Positions 25,107-36,631 of a stretch of 64,000 bases of DNA are shown piece after piece. Source of the DNA: Montifringilla adamsi (Eukaryota > Chordata > Aves > Passeriformes > Passeridae); the NCBI GenBank assembly GCA_017590115.1, contig JAGGNK010012559.1:5398818-5462817 (forward strand), given 5' to 3'. The notes beneath the pieces were generated by a model. That model made no database searches, was not told the DNA's origin, and worked only from the letters and a program-made list of their open reading frames with translations. Numbering within the stretch: position 1 is the stretch's first letter; each line of letters starts with the position of its first letter. Made by a program: the position numbers and the translations under genes.

Positions 25107-25180
25107 GGCGGCGGGGCAGCGCCGTGGGCCCGGCGGCCGCTGAAGCCGCTTCCGCCGCCGCCGGCTCTCCAGCAGTAAAA

Positions 25181-28100
25181 ATGGCGGAGTCGGTGCTGGA
25201 AGTTGTGGGCCGGCTCCAGGCGCGGCTGGCGGGCAGCGCCGAGCCCAAGAAGGTATGGGGCTCTGCCTCAACCCGCCGGGGTGCCAGCGGTGGGCACGGG
25301 GGTCGGGAGCGCGCGGGGCGCGGGGCAGGGCCTCCCTCCGCCGGGGCTTGCCCTGCGTGCAGCTCCGTGCCCGGCCGGGGCCGCGCTGCGTGGGCTGAGA
25401 CGTGCGGGCTGCCCGGGGCTCGTCCGCGGCTCGCAGGCCTTGGGGGGTCCCGGTGCGGCGGGCGGGTGTCCTTTGTGGGGTTCCCCCGTGGCAGCGGTGG
25501 GCGGGCGTCCCTTTTTAGGGTCCCCCCGGTGGCAGGTTTGGGGTGGTGGCAGGGGTCCCGGGGCAGATTTGGGGTGGTGGCAGGAGTCCCGGGGCAGATT
25601 TGGAGTGGTGGCAGGGGTCCCGCGGCAGGCTTTGCCGTGGTGGCAGGGGTCCCTTTTTGGGTCTCCCTTAGCAGTGGCGGGCAGGGGTCCCTTTTGGGGT
25701 CTCCCTTTTGGGGTCCCCCCGTGGCAGTGGCGGGCGGGGGTCCCTTTTGGGGTGGCCCGGCTGGGCAGACGGGCAGCGGAGAACTCTCCGGAAGAGCCTT
25801 GCTCCGGTGACGTGTTGGTGGCGGAGCCGGGTGAGCCCACGCTGGGAGGCACCGCCGCGGGCCGGGGGCACACGGCTCCCGGAGCGGGGCTGCCTCCTGT
25901 CCCCTCCGTTCCCTCTGGCCTTGGGGGGACTCGCTTGGTAATTCTGGCCCCTCTCCACGAGGGGAATGTGCCCGCTGCCAAAATGTGTGCTGTGTGTGCC
26001 TGCAGCAGCTGTGGTGGGGCGGGCGCGGTGCTGCCCCGACCTGCCTTGGGCTCGCTGTGCTCGGTGACATTCGGCTGGTGACGGTGACTGTCCTGCTGGT
26101 TTTTCTAGTGAGATTTGGAATTCCGGTGGGACTCGGGCATGCTGTTACTCCGTTCTCCTGTTTGGAAGGGGGAGCATCTGCTGGGAGTATTCACACGTGT
26201 TGGGTTCACGTTTTGTGTAATTCAGGTGAAAGAGGAGGCAGGCAGGGCTGTGCAGCTGCTCCGTGCTGGGCTGACTGTGTTCCACCGAAACAAACACCTG
26301 CAGAACTCGCTTCCCGAGATCTCCCACCAGCCAGGAGGAGGAGGAGAGGATGCTGGAGTGCTGACCCTTTGAAATGGGAGCCCCTGCAGGAGCTCCAGCC
26401 TGGCTGGGGGTGATGCAATGGGATCTGGTTACTCTTCTCACCCTCAGCCAGGTTTATTTAACTGGTGGAGCCCCAAATGGAGCTGAGGGACTGCCAAGGA
26501 GTCAGATCCAGGGGGTCTGAGCTTCCTGGTGCTGTGATCATGGGCAAGACTTGCAATATTGTTTCAGCACTCTGTGCACAGAATCAGCACTGCTGTTCCC
26601 TGCCCCTTGTGTGAGCTCGGGGCAAGATCTGCTGGTGTGTTTCTGGAGCACTGCAAGCCCTGGGCAGTGTTTGCACAGCCCTATTCTTTCTCCAGTGACC
26701 TCGTGGTGTGAAGTCGTTTCTTGCTCTGTTGATTCTGGGCGGTTTTGCAAGGGCAGGCAGAGGAGGTAAAGCAGGGTAATTACTTAAAAAGCTCTTTTCT
26801 TCCCCAGCAGAAAGGCCCTGTGACCTATATTCTTTATTTCTGATACTTTTCCAACCATATCCTCGGAAGCATTAGTGGTTTAAAGCCTGAATTTAGTTGC
26901 CATTGCATTGTCTTGATGGATTTTGTGAGGACCTTCCTGTTGAAGAAATTTTACCCCATCATCAGGACAAATCCACAGCATCCCTGGGTGCTGCCCACCC
27001 TTACACCATTTCCAGTCTTCACTTTTCTTGCCTGATCCTTTCAAAATGTTTTATCATGAAAGTGAAAGAATAATATTTGTCCAGTATCACGTACAACTCA
27101 CTGTCTTGCTGAAAGGTGTAAAGTGTTGTTATTCCTGGTTTTCGGTGAAAATTGGGCTGCTGGCACGGAACAGTGCGAGTGAAATCTTGGACAGTGCTGT
27201 CATGGTTTGGAAAATGTCCTTTTTTCCAGCAGAGGAGGTACAAGCTCTGCTCTAGGGCTATGGGAAGAAAGAGGAGAAGGAAAACATGAGCAAGAGCATC
27301 TTCATGGAGGCCAGGCTGTGCTGGAGCAATTTGATATTCGTGTGTGTTTTTAGTGTCGTAACGGTCTGGCTGCCTTCTTTCAGGGAAAGAAAACAATCCA
27401 CCCATGTTCAACAGGACTTGATTGGAGCTGGAACTCAGTTTTATGGGTTGTGTCTTGATTTACTGACGCCCTGCCCTGTGCTGGGGTGTTTTAGAAGAGC
27501 TTTGTCGTGTGTGTCTCACAAGACTCAAGCCTGGTGTTCTCTGTCTCCCACCTGGTCGCCTTTTCCTCGCAGGATTTGTATGATCTTGGTTTTATTTCCA
27601 AGATGAGCTGCCAGATTTAGAATGCCAGGATTGTTACAGGTTGGAAAAGACCTCCAGGATTGAGTCCAACCTTTGATTGAACTCTTCCATATCAAATGAG
27701 TTCTACATGGAGTTGTTTCTTGAACGTGTCCAGGGATGAAGACTCCACCACCTCCCCCCAATGCCTGACCACCTTTCTGTTGTCCAAAATTCTTCCTGGT
27801 GTCCTTGTAAGCCTCAGTGGGGTGAACTCCATCAGCTTGTTTCCAAAGGAAATAAAGTTCAGTACGAGTTTTTAAGCCTCACTGCATCAAAGCTGTCTCA
27901 CTTGGTGCATCTCATGCACAAGGACCTGTGTTCCACAGAGGAACCGACTGCAGTGGCTGTGGAATAACTCAGCTCCTCATGAGACGTGTTCTGGATCAAG
28001 TGTGTGGCTCCCCTGGTCTCCAACCACACAGAGAACAGCATTCCCATTGAGAGCAGCACTTCTCTTCCTGGAATTCAGCCCTGAAGGCAGCAAATAACTA

Positions 28101-31100
28101 AGAAGCAAACAGAACTGTGGGAGATGCTACAGTGGGGTGTAGCTAGAAAATATTTGGGAGGATTTAGGGACAACAGAATGAGTTCTCCTTTGGTCCTTAC
28201 TCTCACAATGGGATTTTGTAAGCTCAGAAGGAACCTTTCTATGAATTTAATTACCTCACAGAGATGCTGTTGCTTTCGTATTGTCCTGGTTTACTCTTTT
28301 TCTATCCAGCACAAAAATCCATCCTTCTTTCCTTTCCTGTCCCCTTTGTGCACACAAGTCCAAACTCCTTTATTACCAATCCCAGAAGGATTTTGGCCTT
28401 CCCAGGGGGATCCTGGCCCCTGAACTGTGGCAGGCAGTCTGAGGAGAGGCAGAGTTGGGCTCTGTCCCTGCTGCCTTTGGTTTGATGGCTTCAGTTGCCA
28501 GTGCACTTGTTGAGCAGCTGTGCTGGCAAGGCAAGAGCAGCCACTCTTGGTATCAGTGTTCACTCTTCTAAACCAAGAAAACCGAAACCTTCTGTCACAG
28601 TTATTAGGTCCTAAATATAAAGGAGTGGTTTCTAGTGAACAGAAGTTGTGGTTTTGCTTATGTCAGAGGAACCCTTCTCTGGGTGTCGAGGAGTGTTTCC
28701 TCTCTGAAAGCAAGAGCGCTCCTCAAACAGGTTAAAGGAACTCCTTTCCTCCAAAGGAAGGAGACTGAAAACCTCTCTGGTCCTTGCACGGTGGCCGTGG
28801 GGGTGACTGGGTGACAGCTCAGGCTGACAGTGCTGATTTGAGCTTTAAAGAGAAGATCTTCTGGATCAGGGGCAGCCCTTTGTATGGCATATAGCATAGG
28901 AGTGCTGAGCACAGCCCGGGCTGTATAGGGGCTATAATAATGGGAATGCTGATGAGGCTGGACTGTGGCTATAGCTGAGCTGTGGGAAATGATGTGAGGG
29001 GCAACACTGCTGTCAGATGTGTTCTGCCATGTACTGTAGCTACAGAGCCAGCAGACATCGTGGTGAGGCCATGTCCCAAACCACCTGGCTGGCAGAGGGA
29101 CAGGAACATCCCCTTCACTCAGAATCCCCCAATCATTAGGGTTGGAAAAGATCTCCAGGATCATCAGGTCCAACCTGTGACTGATCCCCACCTTGCCAGC
29201 CAGCCCAGAGCCCTGTGTCTGGTCAGTCCTTCAACACCTCCAGGGATGGTGACTCCACCACCTCCCTGGGCAGTCCATTCCCATGCCTGGCCACCCCTTC
29301 CTGAAGAAGTTTCTCCTGGTGTCCATCCTGAACCTCCTCTGGTTCAGCTTGAGGCTGTTTCTTCTTGCCAAACTCCACCAGCTCCTCTTTGGAGAGGGCT
29401 CCTTGTCCCACCCTGTCCCATGGAGCAGCTGAAGATGCTGGCAGAACCTTGCTTGGGGTGTGTGGAGGAAAAAACACTTCTCTGGTGTTTGGTGAAGGGA
29501 AGAGAAAATAATGGAGCAAGAGAAGGAATTTGGAAGGGATCAGATGCTGTTTTAGCACCTGATTGAAGAGAGCCTGTCGGCAGTGGAGACACAGGTTCCC
29601 CTCTTAGGTCTTTAAGAGCATCTAGAAATCTTCCTTCCCCTTTTTATTGCCAAGGGGTGTGATTCCACCACCACCTTCTGAGAGTCACAGGCTTCCAAGT
29701 CCTTTCTTCCTCTTGCTGTGTGTTTCTGTTCCCAGTGCTTTAAGCCAGATTGAAGCTGCAGTCCCGTGTGAAGCAAACAATATTTGAGTGTGTTACGAGA
29801 CTTTCTGCTGGGTTCTTGTGGGCAGAGACAAGAAATTTTTGCAGTTGGCCCTCGTGTTCAGCTTCTCAGGAGCTTTTTTGGAGCGAGACAGCAGCTGCCA
29901 GCCACTTGGATCTTCCTGACAAGCTCTCAGGCAGTGCAGCATTTTCTTCCTCCCCAGTCCCCGTCTGTGGTTCTGTGTGACAACTCTGAACCCTTCTCCT
30001 CTTGTCTCCACAGCTGCTGAAGAGTCTGAAGAGGCTGTCAGAGTTACCCATCACAGTTGACATTCTGGTGGTAAGAGCTGTGAAATCTCAGGGGTTTTTC
30101 CTCGTGTCTGTTGAGTCAGGGAGGTGTTGCTGTTTTCCATGCAGGGGCTGCTTTCCCTGGAGCAGGCTGTGTCCCCTCGGCCACCTGCTCCAGCCCAGTG
30201 GCACGGGCGTGATTGTGATAAGGCTCTGCAAGTGCCAGGCACGGGGAAGGAGCGTGCCAGGGCAGGTGGGAAGCCATGGAGGACGGTTTGTCACGCTCAG
30301 TTCTCCCAAAAGCCTAACACCTGACTGGGATAAGAGAGTTGGAGCAGATCCCAGCAATAACAAATCAGCAGGAAATGAGGAAGTGTTAATCCTTACAGTT
30401 TTTAACAGCTTCTGTCTTCAAACTCGCCAGCTCTCATGGTAAATACTGACTTGGGTTATTAATACAAATAATTAATGTTTGTCTAAGGTAGAACTAACCT
30501 TTGATTTACATGTAGTGAGTGATATAAAGCAGCTAAAGACATAATAAAAGTGATATCTTTGCTGTTAGATCAAGGAACTTTCTCCCTCACAGCAGTAGGG
30601 AGTGTGTTGATTTCACTGACTGTTTAGAGACCCTATCAGGGGTGAGAATTCCTGCTTTGCTAAGATGGATTCATGGCTCTCTCCTGAAGGAGACAGGAGT
30701 TGGGAAGACTGTGAACAGCCTGAGGAAACACGAGCTGGTGGGAGACTTTGCCAAGGACCTGGTGGCCAGGTGGAAGAAGCTGGTGCCAGTGGCCCAGGAG
30801 GCAGAGCGGTGAGTGAGCCCCATGGATGAGCTTTGGGAATGTTTTCTCAGTGGATAGTTCAAACCTCTCTGGCCAAAGTTCTGGAAAAACTTGTAAAACT
30901 AATATGTGAGCTCTGCCTGGGGGTTTGGCCTTGTTTTGGCAGAAACTTCCTGCATTTGCTGGCTCTGGAGTGTTGGGATGATGACAGCTGCAGTTTCAGG
31001 TGGAAGTTTGGGCCAATTTTCAAGAATTTGCAGTTTGATGAAGAGATTAACAGGAGATGCCAAAAAAAGTGCCCTTAATAAAGCAAAAGATGGAATCTGC

Positions 31101-34100
31101 TTGCTTCTCATTTTATCGTTCTGAAGGCAGAAAGTTCTAGGCCCAAGTAAATTGAAAGAATGCTTTCATGAGCCAGAATCCTATGGAAACTGGAAGTTAT
31201 TGCTAGCAGGCATGTGGCAGTAACAAAGCTGTGTTGAACCCAGCAGAGATCAAATAGATTTGAGTGATAAAGCCCAGTTATTAATGGAATTTAAAGGAGT
31301 GGTATTCCCACGTGTTGAACTGGGGAACTGGGGGACATTTCCCACAGCATCACACAGCCAGGAGTGTGCAGGCACAGACAAGGTTCTGTCTCTGGTTGTA
31401 ATAAAAGTGCTTCATCAATTCTTGGATTAGAAATGCAGTTTTTAAATCCCTGATTGTTGCTGTTCCTTAGAGATTTAGTGGGATTTTTGCCACAAAGCTA
31501 CCAAAAACAGCCTTTGGTCTTCCATGAGAGATATTCCAGTCCAGGAAATGGCTCTTTTCATTCATGTTGGGCAGTATTAATCTAACTCTTTTTGGTTTCT
31601 CCTTCCTTCAGAAATAACCTGGACTCTGAAGACCGTGACTACGAGAGGAGCAGCTCGAGCAAAAGGCATCAGGAATCCTCCCTCAGAGAGGATGAGGAGG
31701 CTGACCAGGAATACTCAGAACCCTTCCAGCCTTCTTGCAGCCAGTCCTATAGCCCAGATCATAGGGAAAAGAAGTCCAAAAGGTATCCTAGGCCTGAGAG
31801 AGCCTATGAGACTTACAGCTATAGCAGCCACCAGGGGAAGGGTTGGGGCAGATCCTCCCCGGTGCTCTCTTCAGACCAGGAGTACTCGGACTGTGGGCAG
31901 GCTGTGTCACCTGAGCCCAGTGAGAGTCCTCAGGATGTGGACACAGACCCTTACGCCTCCGAGGAGCAGGAAGAACCAGCACTATTCCCTCGGAAAGCCA
32001 GTAAAGGGCACAGCTTCCAGGAGAAGCTCGGGGCGGGCCGGGAGCGCGGCTCCGGCGATTTCTGCGACAAAGGGAACGCGAGCCGGAGCAAAGAGCACAA
32101 ATCCTCGCACAAGAAGCAGCGACTCGATGGCAGAGGGGATGACAGGAGCTCTGCCTTCAGCCCAGAGAGGTTGCACAAGGCTTCCTTTAAAGAGCAGCTC
32201 CGAGAATCCCCCGTGGCAGCGGCCGGCAAGGAGAAGCAGAGGACGTCAGAGGGCAGCAAAAAGGAGAAGAATCGCGAAAGCGGCGCCTCCAGGAAGGAGA
32301 AGTCGCACTCGTTGCAGCACTCGGAGGAATCTTTGGACAACCATGTCAAGAAGCAAAAGCATCGGGACTCTGAGAAGAGCAAATTGGAAAAGTCCAAGCA
32401 GAGCCTGGAGAGCTCTAACTCTGAGAAACGGAAAGCTGAGAGTGACTCAGGAAATAGGATCAAGGAAAAGGGGGGGTCTGGGAGCTTAAAGTCTTCGGAG
32501 GGGAAGCGCAAAATCTCGGACGTGGACAAAAAATCAGTGGGTTTTTCCTCAAATTCTGGGGAGGGGGAAGCAGAGGATGAGTTTGAACAACCTACAATGT
32601 CGTTTGAGTCATATCTCAGCTATGACCAGCCCCAGAAAAAGAAAAAGAAAGTGGTCAAACCCTCGGCTGGGTCAGCTGGGGACAAAGACCGAGGGCACAG
32701 CAAACAGAACGGATCCAAAGCCAGTACCAACAGCTCGAGCTCCAGTCAGAAAAGTCCAAGCCACAAGAGAACAAGTGAGAAAAAGGCAGAGAAGAAAACC
32801 CCAGAGCCTCCTAAACCAAAGAGGGTAAGGTTTGGTAAGAAAACAGAGTATCTGTGGGTGTGAGCTTAGAATCCAGCCCAGTTTGCAGTGCATCTCCTGC
32901 TAAAGAGGTTCCCATAACTCCCTCTCAAGTATTCATGCTTCTGTAAAATGGACCTTTTTTAGTGTCCAGAAATGGGAGTACTGATGGTACAAGGCAGGTC
33001 ATTCCAGAAGACAAACCTTCTTTTGTGAAAGCCTGGAAAATGAGCAATATTTCTGTGCAGATCCTTTGTCACATGGGTGCCAGGGTTTGGTGTATAAATA
33101 GGGACTAATATGTAAAATCTTTACTGTTTCATCTTTTTACTCAACTTTGAAACACTTGGCTCTTCACAAAGTGGTTTTTATAAGGTTTAACAGCATTTTA
33201 AATCCTGCTTTGCCATTCATTCTAATAAGTGCTTCATAAAACTCCATATCAAAGTTTTCAGTTTCCCTCAGTTTCTGAGGTTCCCTTCTCCTCCAACAGC
33301 GCAAATTTTTTTGCAGGAAGAGGAGAAGAGGCAGAACTGGTAAATGAGTGTTTGAGATCAAGGAAATGCTTCTGCTTGTCCTGAATAGGTTAAAAACATG
33401 GCTGGCTCTTTCTGGAAGGTGCTGAATGATTCAGATCCCAAATTTTGGCTTCTTCCTATGGGCAGCCACCCCCTGAGGTTGTTCCCTGGTGCAAACTGAG
33501 CAGCACTGAGTGATTAATTCAAAATAAGCAAAAAACCCCACAGTTCAGTGCTGTTTGTACTCTGGTGGAGTGTCACATTCTGCTGTATTCCTGTCTTATT
33601 CCATGTCCATCCTCTCCTTCCAGATAATTTTAGATGTGGTCCCGACGTTACCAGACATCCCCCTACCCCCCATCCAGGCCAATTATCGTCCTCTTCCCTC
33701 CATCGAGTCCATCACCTGCTCCCAGACAAAAAGGAAAGGTATGTTGGGCAGGAAAAAGGGTTTGGAATGAGCCAGATTGTGGGAGAGAGCAGGGCTGGGT
33801 TCAAGTCTTTCTGGTGGGATCTGCCAAGGGCAGAGGTTCCAGATGAAAAAGCAGCTGCTTCCCACGTGCTCCATCACAAATGAGAAGAATCTTTCACTGA
33901 TGCTTCTTTGGGGCTCAGGCTTTGGGTTTGCCCTTCCTGAACTTGCTCTGCAGGTCTCCTGGAGAAGACTTTGCCCTTTAGGTCACTTCTGGGTGACTCA
34001 AATTTGTGGCTCCTGTGCCATTTATCAGGACAGGCTCTTTCTTTTCTCTGTCCCCTCCTCACTCCAAGTGTTTCCCTCCACAGCAGTGTCCTCGCCCGTG

Positions 34101-36631
34101 GAGGAGAGCGAAGCTGGTTTCACAGGCCGGCGGTTAAATTCCAAAATGCAGGTGTACTCTGGCTCCAAAACTGCCTACCTCCCAAAGATGATGTCCCTGT
34201 ACCAGCAGTGTATCAGGGTCCTCAGTAACAACATTGACTGTAAGTACCTGTCCTTGTCTCAGAGTCACTGTGCACTGAAATTTTGGCAACATGGTACAGA
34301 CCCCAGCAGTTCCCCCTTGTTCCCAATATGGGATAAATCCCACTGGAAGTCCAGGTGCTGCAAGGATCAGCACCTAGAATGCTTTCAAGCAGTGCTTAAG
34401 CACTGGAAATTATGGCAAATGGAGCTTGCACAGATATTTCTCAACTTGGAGATATTGGTGCCTGAGGTTCCTTTCTCCTCCCCTCATCCTGAATGATATT
34501 GTGCAACATTGCATTTTTTTCACTGTGTTTCAAGGTGTCAAACCCTTTCCTTGGCAAGGAAGGAGCAGGATAATTAATACCCTGTGCTTCTTGCCTCTCT
34601 CTAGCAATCTATGAAGTGGGTGGAGTCCCTTTCTCCGTGCTGGAGCCGGTGTTGGAGAGGTGCACCCCAGAGCAGCTGTATCGCATTGAGGAATGTAACC
34701 ATGTGAGTGCCTTGGCCTGGGAGAAGGGATGTGATGTGCAGGGCTGTCCTCACCTGCGAGAGCAGAATGGCAAACAAAGCCTTTCCATTGCAAGAGCTGC
34801 CTTTTGCTACTCCTGACTTCCTGGCACTGCAGCACGTGGGCCCTGCTGGAATTCCACCAGCACCGAGTGCTGCCGAGGGAAAGGGGACTGCAGGAGCCAG
34901 GAGGGATCCCAGCTCTGTGTGGGTTTGCTTCAGGTGCTGGTGGAGGACACGGATCAGCTGTGGCACAACCACTGCCTGCGAGACTTCAAGAACGAGAAGC
35001 CCGAGGAGTTCGAGTCGTGGCGGGAGATGTACCTGCGGCTGCACGACGCGCGCGAGCAGCGCCTGCTCATGCTGGCACGCAACATCGGCTCTGCCCACGC
35101 CAACAAACCCAAAGGTGGGGCTGGGGCAGCCCTTTTGGGCTTAACACAAGTCTGGTTTAGGAGCTGCTTAGCTCTGTGTGCTCCTTTGTTCTGTGGTTTG
35201 GCGGTGTCTTGCTTTCATGCGTGATGGTGTTGATGCAGCTCAATATTTTACAGTATGAGCAGGTTCCTCTTCCATGTGGCTTGTCCCACCAGGGTCGGGG
35301 GAAACATTTCTGATTTTTGGGTGAACATAATGAAAACTGCTGAGCTGATCAGTCTGATCTCTCACTGCGAGAGGTTCAGACCTTAGGAAGGAAACTGTCA
35401 CTATTTTTTTGGAATGGATGGACTGGGGAGAGGTGGATGAAGTATCAGTAGTAAGACAAGCAGTGAGGAGCTTCCTTTAGAGCCAGCTGGATGTAAGTGA
35501 TGTTTCCCTCTGGCCTCTTGCAGGGAGAGTGGCCAAGATGGCATTTGTGAACTCTGCAGCGAAGCCCCCTCGGGATGTTCGGAGGAGACAGGAGAAGTTT
35601 GGAACTGGAGGCCCTCTTCTGCCAGAGAAGACCAAGTGAGTATTTCTCTGTAGCACTTGCTGCTCTGGGCCTCCTGCCAGCTGCCCCCTGAAGCTCAGGG
35701 AAGGATACTGTGTGTCTGGCAGCTCCTTTTGCAGGGACACTTGTAACTGTAATCACCTGTTTCCTGCTGGGAAGCGCCGAGATCCAGGTCACTGCTGGTC
35801 CCGCCTTGTATCCGCCCTGCTGCTGTTACAAACGTGCCTTGTGTCTGTAGAATTGCCTCAAACCGCGGTGAATCTGTTATGGCAATGCCTGTCCTGTGTG
35901 TGTTGCAGAATAAAACCAGTCCTGTACACATCCAGCAAAAGCCACGCTCGGGCGAGTGACGAGCAGTCCTACGATGGGCCCAGCACCAGCAGCACCCACT
36001 CGGTCCCATCTTCAGGTAGCACCTTCTCCTCCTACGACCCCAGGAAACCCCCTGTGAAGAGTAAGTACAACCTGCAGCACATCCCTGTGGCCTCTTAGAG
36101 CTTCTCCTTCTGCTGGGGGAGAATTCCAGGCTGTGCAGGAGGGTTGGTGTCTGTCCTCTCTCTCTGTTCAAACTTGTTGTGTGAGGAACAGCAAAGGGAA
36201 ACATGGGATTCACCCACACAGAGCTGACTGCATCAGCCTGTCCTGATGGTACCAGTGAGGCAGAACCTCTGTCTGTCCTCCTGCTGCCCTGTGTCTGTCC
36301 AGCTGTTTGGAATGGGAGTGCAGCTCTCTCAGGAAGGAAGCAGGGAGGGTTTAACCAGGGATCTGTGTTGATGCAGTGCAGAGAGCAGTGCCTTCTCCTC
36401 AGTCTGTGACCTAAAAACTCTGATGGGCCCTGCTCAAACACTCGTGTCTGCCAGGGCTGTAGCTTTCAATTGCTCTCAGCTCTTCTTCTATCACTTTTCC
36501 TTTCATGTGGGGGCTTTTTTGTTTCATTCAGTGGTGGTTTGTTTGTTTTCTTTTTTTTCTCTTTTGCAGAAATTGCACCAATGATGGCAAAGACTATCAA
36601 AGCTTTCAAAAACAGGTTCTCTCGGAGATAA
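25181..36631 (+). CDS. ELOA: Elongin-A (transcription elongation factor B subunit 3)
   Basis: Eleven exons: 25181-25252, 30014-30070, 30690-30808, 31612-32824, 33624-33738, 34084-34239, 34605-34702, 34934-35114, 35524-35635, 35909-36060, 36570-36631, giving 778 aa (human about 772). Elongin A is the active subunit of the SIII complex that suppresses Pol II pausing; with CUL5-RBX2 it also ubiquitinates stalled Pol II. The N-terminal TFIIS-type domain spans roughly residues 1-82 ([26 protein letters not shown]). The single 1.2 kb exon encodes a charged Ser/Lys/Glu-rich region ending in the conserved [18 protein letters not shown]. The C-terminal elongin BC-box domain shows [13 protein letters not shown] and [18 protein letters not shown]. 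The chain ends [10 protein letters not shown] as in human. ATG 25181 matches human MAAES; an in-frame 62-residue extension from 24995 is possible. Confidence 0.97.
25530..25760 (+). repeat. 31-bp minisatellite in ELOA intron 1
   Basis: About four units of GATTTGGGGTGGTGGCAGGG then GTCCCGGGGCA are followed by a degenerate G-rich array built from GTGGCGGGCAGGGGTCCCTT. It lies about 280 bases downstream of the ELOA first exon. The G-rich plus strand could form quadruplexes. Confidence 0.85.
27625..27880 (-). mobile_element. Old CR1 fragment
   Basis: GGTTGGAAAAGACCTCCAGGA near the left end and GTCCAGGGATGAAGACTCCACC further right mark a reverse-oriented, rather diverged CR1 in ELOA intron 1. Confidence 0.8.
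29135..29425 (-). mobile_element. CR1 LINE 3' fragment
   Basis: GGGTTGGAAAAGATCTCCAGG, TCAGGTCCAACCTGTGACTG and CTCCAGGGATGGTGACTCC show a reverse-oriented CR1, better preserved than the one at 27625. It lies in ELOA intron 1. Confidence 0.88.

Noticed and set aside
24724..26070. A 448-residue minus-strand open frame
   Set aside because: It runs antisense across a CR1 fragment, the ELOA CpG island and a G-rich minisatellite. Composition (Pro/Arg/Ala) explains the openness and no domain is visible.
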